DNA of 64,000 nt, taken from contig NC_036444.1 of NCBI RefSeq assembly GCF_002775205.1, positions 310,001 to 374,000 of the forward strand, given 5' to 3'. A program made the translations under genes and the position numbers. This DNA comes from Xiphophorus maculatus. Lineage: Eukaryota; Chordata; Actinopteri; Cyprinodontiformes; Poeciliidae. This document shows, one piece after another, positions 17,668-28,472 of this stretch (position 1 is its first letter; every line of letters starts with the position of its first letter). Under the pieces are notes generated by a model, which was not told the DNA's origin, searched no databases, and worked only from the letters and a program-made list of their open reading frames with translations.

Positions 17668-17955
17668 AGATATATAGATTTTTATTTCGAGCTTGGGCTT
17701 GAGTATAAACACATTAAATCAGTGCTTGACAGCAGACATGGATTTAGTATTAGTGAGAGACATCTGAAGAGAGTTTTCAGAGCGCGGGGACTCATTCGGC
17801 GCAAGTCCTTTTCCGACTTGGCAGTTTTGGTAGAATTCATTAATAACCAGCTACAGTCCTCTGGACAGCTTCACGGTTACCGATGGATGTACGCTAAATT
17901 GCATGTGCATGATATCCTCCTCTGGGACATCTCTGGACCGCAGAAAATGATATAA
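17668..17955 (+). pseudogene. Integrase-type transposase, N-terminal fragment
   Basis: The reading frame includes FYFELGLEYKHIKSVLDSRH, then ISERHLKRVFRARGLIRRKS, a helix-turn-helix-like head, and then SGQLHGYRWMYAKLHVHDI. This arrangement is familiar from fish integrase-core (rve) transposases of the IS3EU type. The catalytic DDE core is missing: the frame runs into unrelated residues and a stop near 17955. It cannot encode an active enzyme. Confidence 0.6.
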
Positions 17956-18056
17956 GTCGTCCTCCATAATCAATGTAGACACACTCCCCCACGTTTACCG
18001 CATAAAAACATGCCTTTCCCCCCCAAAAAAGTAACTCGCGATTTTTCAGAAATGTC

Positions 18057-18866
18057 GCGGGATCTCGAGATAATAAGTCGGGATAATAAGTCGGGATCTC
18101 GAGATAATAAGTCGGGATCTCGAGATAATAAGTCGGGATCTCGAGATAATAAGTCGGGATCTCGAGATAATAAGTCGGGATCTCGAGATAATAAGTCGGG
18201 ATCTCGGGATCTCGAGATAATAAGTCGGGATCTCGGGATCTCGAGATAATAAGTCGGGATAATAAGTCGGGATCTCGAGATAATAAGTCGGGATCTCGAG
18301 ATAATAAGTCGGGATCTCGAGATAATAAGTCGGGATAATAAGTCGGGATCTCGGGATCTCGAGATAATAAGTCGGGATCTCGGGATCTCGAGATAATAAG
18401 TCGGGATAATAAGTCGGGATCTCGAGATAATAAGTCGGGATCTCGAGATAATAAGTCGGGATCTCGGGATCTCGAGATAATAAGTCGGGATCTCGAGATA
18501 ATAAGTCGGGATCTCGAGATAATAAGTCGGGATCTCGAGATAATAAGTCGGGATCTCGAGATAATAAGTCGGGATCTCGGGATCTTGAGATAATAAGTCG
18601 GGATCTCGGGATCTCGAGATAATAAGTCGGGATAATAAGTCGGGATCTCGAGATAATAAGTCGGGATCTCGAGATAATAAGTCGGGATCTCGAGATAATA
18701 AGTCGGGATCTCGGGATCTCGAGATAATAAGTCGGGATCTCGAGATAATAAGTCGGGATCTCGAGATAATAAGTCGGGATCTCGAGATAATAAGTCGGGA
18801 TCTCGAGATAATAAGTCGGGATCTCGAGATAATAAGTCGGGATCTCGAGATAATAAGTCGGGATTT
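18057..18866. repeat. 21-bp satellite (GGGATCTCGAGATAATAAGTC), about 37 units
   Basis: About 37 copies of the unit lie head-to-tail, mixed with shortened 13-bp (gggataataagtc) and 8-bp (gggatctc) partial units. One unit has CTTGAG instead of CTCGAG. Because 21 is a multiple of 3, long artificial reading frames (repeating DPDLLSR on the minus strand) appear. The same unit occurs in opposite orientation in the left terminal repeat (17530-17590). Confidence 0.95.
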
Positions 18867-19079
18867 CTTTCCTTTTTTTTTCTCTCCATGTCCCCTTAGG
18901 GGCTCCGTAATTATGGGAAGATTATAGTGGTTTTACATCTGGTTCATACTCCAGTCTGGAAGGTGGCGGTAATGCACCTATAAGTTGTTTGAAAACCGCC
19001 ATAAAACAAAAAGAAGAAGAAGAAGAAGAAATATCGCGCTTAAAGCTGCTTAAAAAAGACGTCCTGAAAATGTCAAAGA

Positions 19080-19715
19080 ATGGCTGCAAGTGGTAAACGC
19101 AAATCCGTCAGCACAGAAAATACTCCAACTAAGATGTCGGCTAAAAGTCACAAACTGACGGAAGACCATGACTTCGCTGAAAATATCAGCAACTTTAAAC
19201 GATAAAGGAGAGAGCGGACGGTCTTCAAGCACAAATGATCTCAGAGGTTCGGTGGATTATATCCATGCTGAAATGAAAGAAATGCTGGAAAAGATGACAG
19301 AAACCGTCAGGAGAGTTGAGAAATCAGGAAAAAGGTGCAAATGGAAAATAAGCTGCTCGGACTTTTACATTATAAAAGAAGATGGGACTTCCGGCTTTCG
19401 GGAATAAATGAAGAAGAAGAAGAAAATGTTCGTAGCCAGGCTGTTACCATTTGCCAGAAGACAGAGCCGGGATGCAAAGAAAAACTCATCCAGTCCTCCA
19501 TGAGACTGGAAGCGGCCAAACGGGCATCTTTTCTGAAGTCAAGCAGCTTCTTCTGCCCGGAGGACCGTCAGAGAAGAAACTGGCCGCTGGTGAGAAAAAC
19601 ACGCGAAGAAGAGAAAACAGCCTTTTACTTCCGTCCCTTTGTTACTGACAAAGGAGGAAAAAGGAAAAACTTGAACCTGCTAATGACTGGCAGACATCTT
19701 GAGAACCAGAACTAA
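19080..19715 (+). pseudogene. L1 ORF1-like protein, frameshifted
   Basis: Several overlapping frames carry the Lys-rich N-terminus (SGKRKSVSTENTPTKMSAKS), a coiled-coil-like HAEMKEMLEKMTETVRRVEK segment, and the RRM-like core with WDFRLSGINEEEEENVRSQA. The order matches L1 ORF1, an RNA-binding chaperone. At least two frameshifts separate the parts. Confidence 0.65.
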
Positions 19716-19782
19716 CAGTTAAGTAATGACATTAAATATTGAAAAAGCTCCGTTTATTATATAATTTCTCTGTTGGGAAAGT

Positions 19783-20460
19783 TTGTTAGATTTTTCTGTA
19801 ACTCAGTTTTCAGGGTTAGAAGCTACAACTCTTAGTAGCATTTCTTTTTTTAAAGTTATTTCACTCAATGCTCGAGGGTTAAGGAACAACATTAAAAGAA
19901 AGGCGACGTTTTTATATCTTAAAAATTTTAAAGCAGATTTCTGTTTAATCCAAGAAACTCATTCAACTGCAAATGATACCAAGTTCTGGAAAAGTCAGTG
20001 GGGGGACGAACTATGGCTGGAACATGGCTCCACTCAGTCAGCAGGAGGCAACATTACCAAACAACTTCAGTGGAGATGGATTATGTCCACACATATGGAC
20101 ATTTTGTCTTATTAGTTGTATCAATAAATGAAGAAATTCTTTTGTTGGGTTCTATATATGGGTACAATACCAAAGCAGAAAATATGCAACTTTATGATAG
20201 ATGGAGTAACGGGGTGAATTACTTATGTGGAAAATATCATATGAATATTATTATTATTGGTGGGGACTCTTAACGAAGCATTAGATAGATTTCCTCCAAA
20301 GGCTAATACAAATCCAAACACAGTTCTAGAAAACTTTATGTCAACCTTTGGCCTGATTGATGAATGGAGACAAAAAAATAAGTCCAAAGTTAAATTTATG
20401 TGCAAAACAAAACAGGCTCCTTTAAATCAAGAAGTGATTTCTGGCTGCTGTCTGATTTAA
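19783..20460 (+). pseudogene. L1 ORF2 AP endonuclease, broken
   Basis: The frame has VISLNARGLRNNIKRKATF and then FCLIQETHS, the Asn and Glu motifs of the L1 endonuclease active site. Frames change near 20050 and 20270. The later part has the expected IIGGD-type motif next to a stop. It is inactive. Confidence 0.8.
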
Positions 20461-21564
20461 TAACTGATGAAATGAAGTCAGAGATTCTTCCAGCTCCGTT
20501 ATCAGACCACAAACTTATTTTAACTGGAAAAACTCAATTAAACCAGTATGGAAAAAATACAGTTACAGCTTACTGGAAACTCAACTCTTCACTGTTAGAA
20601 AATAAAACAGTAGAAGAAAACATTAAAGAAATAATTATAAAGGTTTGGAATACAGTTTGCAGTCAGAAGGAATTTAGTAAAAATTGGGAACTCCTAAAAT
20701 ATGAACTTCAAAAAATGTTTCTGAAAACTGGAGCTGAGATTCTAAAAGAAAAAGGAAAGTAGAATCAGAAGTAATAAAAGAAATGATCTTATTGAACAAT
20801 GTTCTGCCAGAAAATGTATCTGAAGAACAAAAGATCAGATTAAACCATTTACAACTGAACCTGGACAATATTTACATTTCCAAAGCTAAAGGAGCGTACA
20901 TCAGATCGAGGCAGGAATGGTTAGGAGGAAAAAACTCTTCTTATTTTTTAGATTAGAAAAAAAACACCAAATATCTAACAGTATTATGAAACTTCAAACC
21001 AATAATAATATCTGTGAAGTTCAAATCTCTTCTTACTGTGAAACTTTTTTCCAAGAACTTTATCAGTCAAGATGTTCTGATGAAACTGTCTCACATTTTA
21101 TTAACTCTGAATAAAATGCAACAAATTAGTAAAAATAATAAAAACAATGTGATTCCTTGATTACACTGGCAGACGTCCAAAAGTCCATCAATAAATTAAA
21201 ACTAAATAAATCACCAGGTACTGATGGCCTCAATGCAGAATTTTATAAAAAGTTTTCAGAAAAGCTATCACCATTTTTACATCAAGTTTATCTTGAAAGT
21301 TTGGATTCTGGGTCAGTTCCTCCAACAATGACCCAAAGTCTGATTACACTGACCCCTAAACCACAGGCTGAACCCAACCCTGACCCTGACCAATTACATT
21401 ACTACACAATCACTACAATTATTGCAGGTTGTATTGCTACAAAAATTCAGAATACTCTTGAAGAAGTTATTGATGAAACTCAGTCTGGATTCATACCAGG
21501 TAGACATATAACTAATAATATTATCTTGGATCTGCTAGATTACTCAGATTTAATAGAGGGATGA
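20460..21564 (+). pseudogene. L1 ORF2 linker and start of RT, broken
   Basis: After stops near 20460 and 20760 the frame resumes with INKLKLNKSPGTDGLNAEFY, the RT-0 motif, and continues to VIDETQSGFIPGRHITNNI. The palm motif with the catalytic Asp pair is only faintly seen further on (around 21850, LADDTALF then a stop). Confidence 0.8.
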
Positions 21565-22871
21565 TCTCGTTTCTAGAGTTTTGACACAGTTGAACATACA
21601 TTTTATTTAAAGCATTAGAAGTATTCGGATACGGACAAATCTTAATTAAAAGTTGTCAAATGTTATATAGGAATTGTAATGCATCTGTAAAATGATCACC
21701 TGGCTGCTCTAAAAGATTTGATTTGAAAAGATAAGGGTGTCCAGTTTCCACACATCTATTCATTCTGGCCATGCAAATTCTTTCAGTTAAAATCAAGGAA
21801 AAAATCACAGGGATTAATGTTGCAAACAGAAACATCATAATTTCCCAGCTTGCTGATGACACTGCACTTTTTTAAAGAATAAATGTGAAATAAAAAACTA
21901 TTGAAATCATCAACACCTTCTCCAGAGCTTCTGGTTTAACTCTAAATCTAAATAAATGTGAATTACTTTCCATTAAATCTCATTTAAAGGCACATTCCTC
22001 AACATTCCTATAAAAGACAAAGTTAAATATCTTGGAATCACAATAATTAGAGATCAAAATATAAGATCAATAGAACATTTTAACCCCATAATTAAAATAG
22101 TTGAACAAAGATTTAATCTAGCAAATCTTTGTTCGTTCATTATTAATCAAAGCTGAAGGTTTATCTAGACTCGTTTATCCAGCCCTTTACATTAATAAAA
22201 TAAACTTTAACTTTATATGGAAAATCAAATGCCATCTTATCAAGAAAAATATTCTAATGAATAAAGTTGAAAAAGGTGGAATTGAAGCCATTGATTCATT
22301 TTTTAAACAATTCATTGAAAATTAAATATTTAAAAAATCTAAAAAACAAAAACTCTATATTTAATGATATTCCCATTTACAACTTTGACAAAATTGCAGG
22401 ATTTGACCTTTTCTTCTTAGATGCAATTATAGTTCAAATGATCTATGTTTCATAAACAAATGCTGTAAAGCTGGTCACTTTTCTCCTCATAAATATTATT
22501 TCTGGAATAATGAAGACATTAAATACAAAAATAAGACAATCTTTTGTAGAAAATGGTTTGATAGGGGAATATTACTTGTAAGCCAATTATTAAATCCAAA
22601 TGGTTATTTATTGTCTTATTCTGACTTTATGACTTTTCTAAAGAAAATGTTTGAAACAATCCCCAGTGGCTCATTAAAGCTTTTATCATCTTCAGATCAA
22701 ATTCACTCAGTGCCAGATTATGATCCCAACTCCATTTATATTGATTATGATTATGCCTTTAAGTAAGAAAACAACCAACAAAATGTTAAAAAAGATTCTT
22801 TAACCAGATCTTGTTTTTTCACCAGCTTGTATATTTTATTGGTCCAACATTTTTGAAAATATTAACTGGAA

Positions 22872-23222
22872 GTGGACTTGGTTACTCCTAAAAAATACTT
22901 AATAAACAATAAAGTAAGAGAAATTTCTTATAAAATTATTCATAATGTTTATCCTGTTAAAGCATTTTTGATAAAAAGATATAAATGGGTTTTGGACCCT
23001 TTGTGTAAAAATAATGAGGAAAATCTTGTTGATGTTTTTTGTGATTCTAATTATAGCAAAATATTCTGGAGAAATATTATATTGAGAAAGAAATCTCAAT
23101 ATTACTTTAACAGATCAGGATGTTTTGTTTGGATGGAGAAATGTGAACTTGTCAAAACAGAATTTTTATATGTTGTCAACTTTTTTATTATATATGGTAA
23201 ATATCATATTCACACCTCCTAA
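22872..23222 (+). pseudogene. L1 ORF2 C-terminal fragment
   Basis: The frame includes REISYKIIHNVYPVKAFLIK and a degraded Cys/His segment (LCKNNEENLVDVFCDSNYS), as found in the C-terminal region of Tx1-like L1 ORF2. Confidence 0.6.
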
Positions 23223-23299
23223 CATTTACAACAAAACCCTAATTTCCAGATGTTTTTATCTTCTACTAATATCTATATAGAATCCTTAAAAATCAGCTC

Positions 23300-24090
23300 T
23301 GATGCTAAAGCCATTAAATCCTAACTGCCCCTAAGGACCCAGTACAGGCGACATGCCTTTACTCTTCCACTTTTATAAGCGGAACCAGAAAATGATCCAT
23401 GTCTTTCAGAGCATAATTCACCAGATCAAAGGTCAAAGGAGGTAACGCTGGATATCTACTCACAAGAAAGGCTTTCAAAAAGCCAGCACCTTCTGAGTGC
23501 TGAATATAACTGCTGGTGAACAGGTGGATGCCATGAACCTGATTGCACTGCAGTGCAGCAACATGCAGATGGACCAGATGGGCATGACTGGGAAACAGAG
23601 CAGCCAGACGGGCCAGAATCAGAACATGTCTAACAACCACACCACAGGAAACACAGCAACATGAAGGAATCTCAGGAAACATGTGAGCTGATGCTCTCAC
23701 ACTGATCTCACTCATATCAATCCCAGAATGCACTGCATTCACCCGCCTCCAGTCTGGAGGAGGAGATGCGCCACAGCAAGGATTCTCCTGGAGAGAATAA
23801 AACTGAAAGAGTCCAGAGAACAGGACTGCATCTGCAAAGACACGCAAAGCAAATATTCAGCCTACCGTCTGGTAATCAGGATGTTTTATGACTCACACAA
23901 GCCTTGATCTGGCTTATTTGAAATCCTGCAGAAAAATCGGACTAATTATAGATTCCCCAAAAGAGAAGCTTTTACATATTTGTTAAAACTGTCACTGTTG
24001 AGACAGTTTAATATGATACAATCTGTGAACAGATCCATCTCCTCAGTGCTAAGTGCAGAAAGACTCCACTCAGTCAGAAGCAAACAATCA
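23300..24090. other. No gene recognised
   Basis: A 162-codon open frame on the minus strand (23359-23847) has no familiar motif. No splice or repeat structure explains it. Confidence 0.3.
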
Positions 24091-24290
24091 GGTGGATCCT
24101 AGCGCTGTTGGTCATCCCTCCCTGTGGCGCTGCTCAATCCCCTCCCCCCCTGCTCTCTGCTAAGCTGCAGCTAGCATAGCCTGCCATGAATGCTAAGGCT
24201 AGTTGCCAGTCACACCAAACATGGTAATGTCAGCTGCAGTGTGCATGTAAGCAGATAAGAGTAAAACACACAACAGCAACAAAAAGTCAA
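24090..24290. repeat. Dispersed repeat shared with 34530-34800
   Basis: The stretch around tagcgctgttg, gtggcgctgctcaa and gcagctagcatagcctg recurs in diverged form at 34535-34640 (tagtgctgtc, gtggtgctgctcaa, gtagctagcgcagcctg). Class unknown. Confidence 0.5.
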
Positions 24291-24304
24291 CAGGCTGTGG
24301 TAAT

Positions 24305-24920
24305 TGTTGGGTAAATTGTATTATTAGTATTATCAAATATTCGTTGTATCATGTAGCCTTGTAGTTACATTTAGATAATGTTTACTTATATGCTTATTCT
24401 CTTGGTATAAGTAATGTTTCTGTGTGTTAAATAACTTTGATTCCTTCCTAAGGCTTCCCTGGGAAATAGAGGTGACAGCTACTCTCAGCAGCTGTTGCCC
24501 TGCAGGACTTCCTACAAGACAGAGGTGCTAGTTGCTCCCAGCTGAGTTTATCAGTCCTGAAATAAACTCAGCTCTTCTTTGTGCTACAAAGCCGTTGCTT
24601 TGAAGCTATACAACGTGTCCGATTCGACGCCATGCTTGGAGCAAAAGGGATCTAGAGTGTAGATAACATGTGTCTAGATAGTGAATGTTATTAGCGCTGC
24701 AACTATGTGATGAATTGTTTTCCCCGCCCTTTGAGAGTTGCAGCGCTCAGTGTGAGAGGGTTCCTAAAAGCAATAAAAGAGAGGAGCAGACAGATGTGTT
24801 TCAGAGCAGTTTGGAGATTTGTAACTGAAAGCACATCTCTGTCTGCTCTCCTCGCGAGAAACAAAGAATCTAACTCTCTTGTCTTTCCTGTGTTTGTTTA
24901 ATAGGTATTTAGACCTGACA
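24305..24920 (+). mobile_element. LTR-like sequence(s), low confidence
   Basis: Two TG...CA intervals (24305-24669 and about 24658-24920) carry AATAAA signals and a short T/C-rich U5-like end (GTCTTTCCTGTGTTTGTTT...CCTGACA). No clear target duplication or internal region was found. They may be one or two solo LTRs. Confidence 0.3.
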
Positions 24921-26160
24921 TTATTGGAATAAATTAAATAAAAAGAAGGCTCCCCTAATTAACTGTGACTCCAGAAATCATTTTTTTTCACTCAATTCTA
25001 AAGAATCTTTTGGCTCTAGTGTCCAAGCCGGGTCACGGGCGCGTCTGATAACCGAACAATGTGTTCTCACCGTAATACCAGAACGGATCAGCACAGCATG
25101 AAGATGCTGGGATCGGCCCCAGATGTGACGTTATCACTGGACGAGCAGCAAGATGAAGACAACGGCGTGATTGTTCTTGAGACATGAACAGTTTCCTGCA
25201 GGAGGAGAAGTTGTTAGTGGTGTGAGGGAGCAGAGCGGGTGGAGCCGTCACACGCAGCGCTAGCATGAAGTCACGTTGATGATCCAGGTGAAGGGACCTG
25301 TGGCTCCTACAAGCCAGGGGCCACGCAGGAACTGGAGCCTTCTGGTTGTGTGACTGCAGGTGGCCACTGAATTATGATTATTTGGGAGCAAAACTCAGAA
25401 TTGTAAAAATACTAACATTATTTTATTTATTTCCGGTCGACCTGCTATTCTTCCGTAAATATTGTTACTATTCTAAGATTTGGTTCTAATGGAAACCAGT
25501 AAAACTCACAGGGAGTAGTGAGGGCCAGGAGATCAAATAAAACACATTTTTACCAAAACTCTGATTCTGAGATTTATTTAACATTTTGATAAGAAAAACC
25601 TTGGGTGTTCTCTGTCAAAAAGTTGTAAAATTTGCAAGAAAAGAAAAGATTCTCTGATTAACAGTACAAGTAAATAGATGTTAAAAGTGAGACCTTTTGT
25701 CAGATTTTAAAATCAGACATTTGCAACACAAAGTGCCAGAAATCCTGCAGGATTTATGAGCAACATGGCTGCTGATGCAGCTTCTTCCTCAGGATCATTC
25801 TGGATCCTTCAAGGCGTCAGATACAAATATGATGAAAGTCACATTTCTTCCAAGTCTTATTGGACATATGTTTTTGTTGTTTATTTTTCAGGGTGTTTCA
25901 TAAACATGCAGCCACGTTGGATTTAAATTTTCCCACCTGGAATTCTGTTTTCCATGGACTTTTCTGTTAATCTGCAGAATGAAATCCTCCAATGAGTCAG
26001 AGCCAAGCTGGTTTCACTTTAATGATATAATACATATCTAACTCAGGAATTACATATCAAATGTTGTCACACCAACAAAGCAGTCGCTACTATCTGAAGT
26101 TATTGTCAGTGAGGAAGAGGAGCTGCCGCTGTGGCCTGAAGGCTGGTCATCTGAGCATGC
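24921..26160. other. No gene recognised
   Basis: About 1.2 kb of mixed A/T-rich sequence. The part just left of 26161 is probably the 3' UTR of pierce2 on the minus strand. No other feature is supported. Confidence 0.3.
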
Positions 26161-26469
26161 TCAGATGGTGTTTGGCAGACAGGTCCGGGTTTTATCGAGT
26201 GCCGTGTTCATGGAGCAGCCGTGAAACATTCCTCCCAGCCGCATCCGGCGGGTGAAGCCCTGGGTCTTGGGGTGGTAGCTGCAGGGGGTGCTCTCAAAGC
26301 TGGGAGGAAGCCGGCCGTAGTCGCCTGACGTGGTTCTGTACAGGACGCTCTGGGGATGGATCTTCCCCAGGGACCCTTCCTTCACCTTCGAGCTGATGAT
26401 GCAGGAGAACACCGGGTTTCCAGGGTTGCTGCATGACTTTACATGTTCTGCTTCCTGAGGAAGTGACAT
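26161..26469 (-). CDS. pierce2: Piercer of microtubule wall 2 (PIERCE2, C15orf65 homologue)
   Basis: A single uninterrupted frame of 102 residues starts at MSLPQEAEHVKSC. It has the family landmarks GNPVFSC near residue 20, a YRTTSGDYGRLPP segment in the middle, PCSYHPKTQGFT, and the C-terminal NTALDKTRTCLPN. Human C15orf65 shows the same order, with GNPVFSC and NTAPDRTRT. PIERCE1 and PIERCE2 are microtubule inner proteins of the ciliary doublet A-tubule and help to attach outer dynein arms. Human is somewhat longer at both ends. An ATG is present at 26467-26469, right after a GTG. Upstream non-coding exons are possible. A palindromic RFX X-box lies about 0.9 kb upstream. Confidence 0.85.
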   Translation of the reverse strand: MSLPQEAEHVKSCSNPGNPVFSCIISSKVKEGSLGKIHPQSVLYRTTSGDYGRLPPSFESTPCSYHPKTQGFTRRMRLGGMFHGCSMNTALDKTRTCLPNTI

Positions 26470-27364
26470 CACTGCTGAGCCTGGAAATCATTCACAAACT
26501 CTGCTTTAAAACCTTGCCAGTGTCTTTGTTGATCAGTTTTTATCTTCATCTTATTAAACTTTTGGTAAAATGTTCACCCTTTGACCCAAACTATTTTTAG
26601 CTTCTCTGGTAGAATAAAAATAATCCAGAAGGAAATATTTTTAAAAGCTTAATTGAACAATCCAGACTAGTCCTGTACAGCTGGAGGTCTGACTGTTGGC
26701 ATCTGAATAATAACTAAAGGTGGAGAAAATGTTTTCTCTTTTTTGCATCTCAGATAAATGTTAAGATATTTGAAGTTTCGGCTTCTAGAAAAGAAAGTTT
26801 CTTGAACTGTCAATACAGAAAATCTAAGTGCTGAATCAGTTCTAAGGTTCAGACAGTTGCTATGATGCGAACCGCGGAAACAACGTTTTGTTTTTACTGG
26901 TTAGCATCTGAAAATCTCAAGTAATCCCTGAACTTTGACTCCAAATCTCAGGGAAGTTGGAAAGGCTTCGTGGATGCAGAGCAGAGAGAAGGAAGTTGAA
27001 ACCATCTCTTCCCCGACTCCAGCGTCTTTCTGCTCGGCTTTCTGACCGTAAATGTTAAGGCGGTGAACATCTCCGGCCATTTAACTCAAACAGCAGCAGT
27101 TCAAAGTTTGTTGGTCCTGTTTTCTTACAGATTTTAGATAAACCGTTTCTATTCTCTTCTTGCAAAAGCTCTTCAGTGTAAAACAGAACAGGAAGTGTGG
27201 GTAAGCTAACTTCCTGTCGGCCGAAACTGGAACATTTTCCATGATAACTCCAGTAAAAGCCTCCAGTCTAACCAGTTCACCAGTTACCTTTGAGTCCTGC
27301 TGGACAGCCGCGTCGTCTGGACTTCGTTTGCGTCTTTCAGCCGCTTGAGAAAGCGAGGCGTCTG
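26470..27364. other. Upstream region of pierce2
   Basis: No coding sequence is recognised. The part near 27000-27360 is relatively GC-rich and is the likely promoter area for the minus-strand pierce2 gene. Confidence 0.35.
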
Positions 27365-27378
27365 GTTTCCATGGAAAC
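27365..27378. promoter_or_regulatory. Palindromic RFX X-box
   Basis: GTTTCCATGGAAAC is a perfect 14-bp palindrome that fits the RFX consensus (GTNRCC and its mirror). RFX factors drive ciliary genes. The nearest ciliary gene is pierce2, transcribed away from this site on the minus strand. Confidence 0.55.
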
Positions 27379-27444
27379 AGAAGACAGCCAATCCGGACCA
27401 GTCTTTTTTAAAAAATGTGTATGTTTAATTTAAATGGTTAAGGA

Positions 27445-27706
<262 letters not shown>

Positions 27707-27709
27707 GTG

Positions 27710-28472
27710 TGGAAGCACAATATAATAAAAGCGCTAACGCTCCAAACCCTAAAGAAACAGCAAAGGTGCTCAGGTTAAAGTAGTTATTGTTTTTACACGT
27801 TTCTGATTATTTAAACTAAGTTTTTCAACTGAGGCAATGTAGGTTTTTAAGCCAGCCTCTTTAAGGTTTAGAATTCTTTTACTCCATTTTATCTTGTGAA
27901 CTTAATATTTTTGCTATGATGTCAAATTGTTAAAGATCAGCAATGTTTACAATTTTGATGATTCAATGTTCTTTCTAACTTTTTCTGGACTTTTCAAATC
28001 CAACCAAAATGTTACAATATGATAACAAAATAATGTTCAGCATTTCACCCTCACGCTGACAACAGGAGCAGTCGTTGCTGACATTCGGGACAAATATGAC
28101 TTTTTAGGGCCAGAGTCGTTAATGACAAACTACAGACAATGTTTATAACCTAGTCAGATTTTTAAAGACCCATTCAATAAATTAGAATATTATTGAAAAG
28201 TTCGTTTATTTTGGGAACTTGATCACTCAGTGAAACACGCAGAAGGCCTTTATTTGTGATAATTGTGATGATTTTTCTCTTACAACTAATGAAAACGTGA
28301 CAAGAAGAAGAAGCAGATTTTACCCTCCAGACCAGAAGGGGCGGTAGAGCTCTAACCAGCAGGCTGCCAGCTGCCATTACACCAGAAGGAGAAGCTACAG
28401 CTTACAGCACTGAAGCCCCGCTGCTCTCTGGGCTTTTAGTGGGACTTTATCGGAACCGGTTCTGGACCCGGG
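27710..28472. other. Intergenic region and anapc13 promoter
   Basis: No gene is seen. Sequence around 28170-28300 (attcaataaattagaatatt) reads like a dispersed fish repeat. The 100 bp before 28473 is the likely anapc13 5' UTR; no TATA box is evident. Confidence 0.4.

Larger units (their letters stand above)
17486..18909 (+). mobile_element. DNA transposon (IS3EU-like) with 6-bp target duplication and internal satellite
   Basis: The element begins TACGGAGCCCCTAAGGGG and ends with its exact reverse complement. The terminal inverted repeats are identical for at least 50 bp and extend into copies of a 21-bp unit. The flanks are identical hexamers: attatg at 17480-17485 and at 18910-18915. A 6-bp duplication fits the IS3EU group, as does the N-terminal piece of an integrase-type transposase inside (17641-17930). 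The transposase is internally deleted. More than half of the element is a tandem array of the 21-bp unit (18057-18866). Element boundaries are very secure; the superfamily name is less so. Confidence 0.85.
18916..23300 (+). mobile_element. Tx1-like L1 LINE, full-length but decayed
   Basis: A 5' leader ending in an AGAAGAAG tract (about 19010-19030) is followed by ORF1 remnants (19080-19715), the ORF2 AP endonuclease (about 19850-20460), the RT N-terminal part (21157-21564) and scattered C-terminal frames to about 23220. Stops and frameshifts interrupt ORF2 throughout. The strand and order match a complete L1 of roughly 4.4 kb, plus the part upstream of the DNA transposon. Confidence 0.8.

Noticed and set aside
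18057-18866. CRISPR-like array
   Set aside because: The units are head-to-tail without unique spacers, and the context is a vertebrate genome.
17894-18889. 331-codon open frame on the minus strand (repeating DPDLLSR) and the plus-strand DNKSGSR frame
   Set aside because: Both are translated from the 21-bp satellite. The unit length is a multiple of three and has no stop in those frames, so openness is expected by chance.
23359-23847. 162-codon open frame on the minus strand
   Set aside because: No domain, no supporting splice sites and no similarity recognised; kept only as an open frame.
25033-25266. Possible minus-strand exon ending at a GTGAGA donor near 25070
   Set aside because: No partner exon or known protein could be found.
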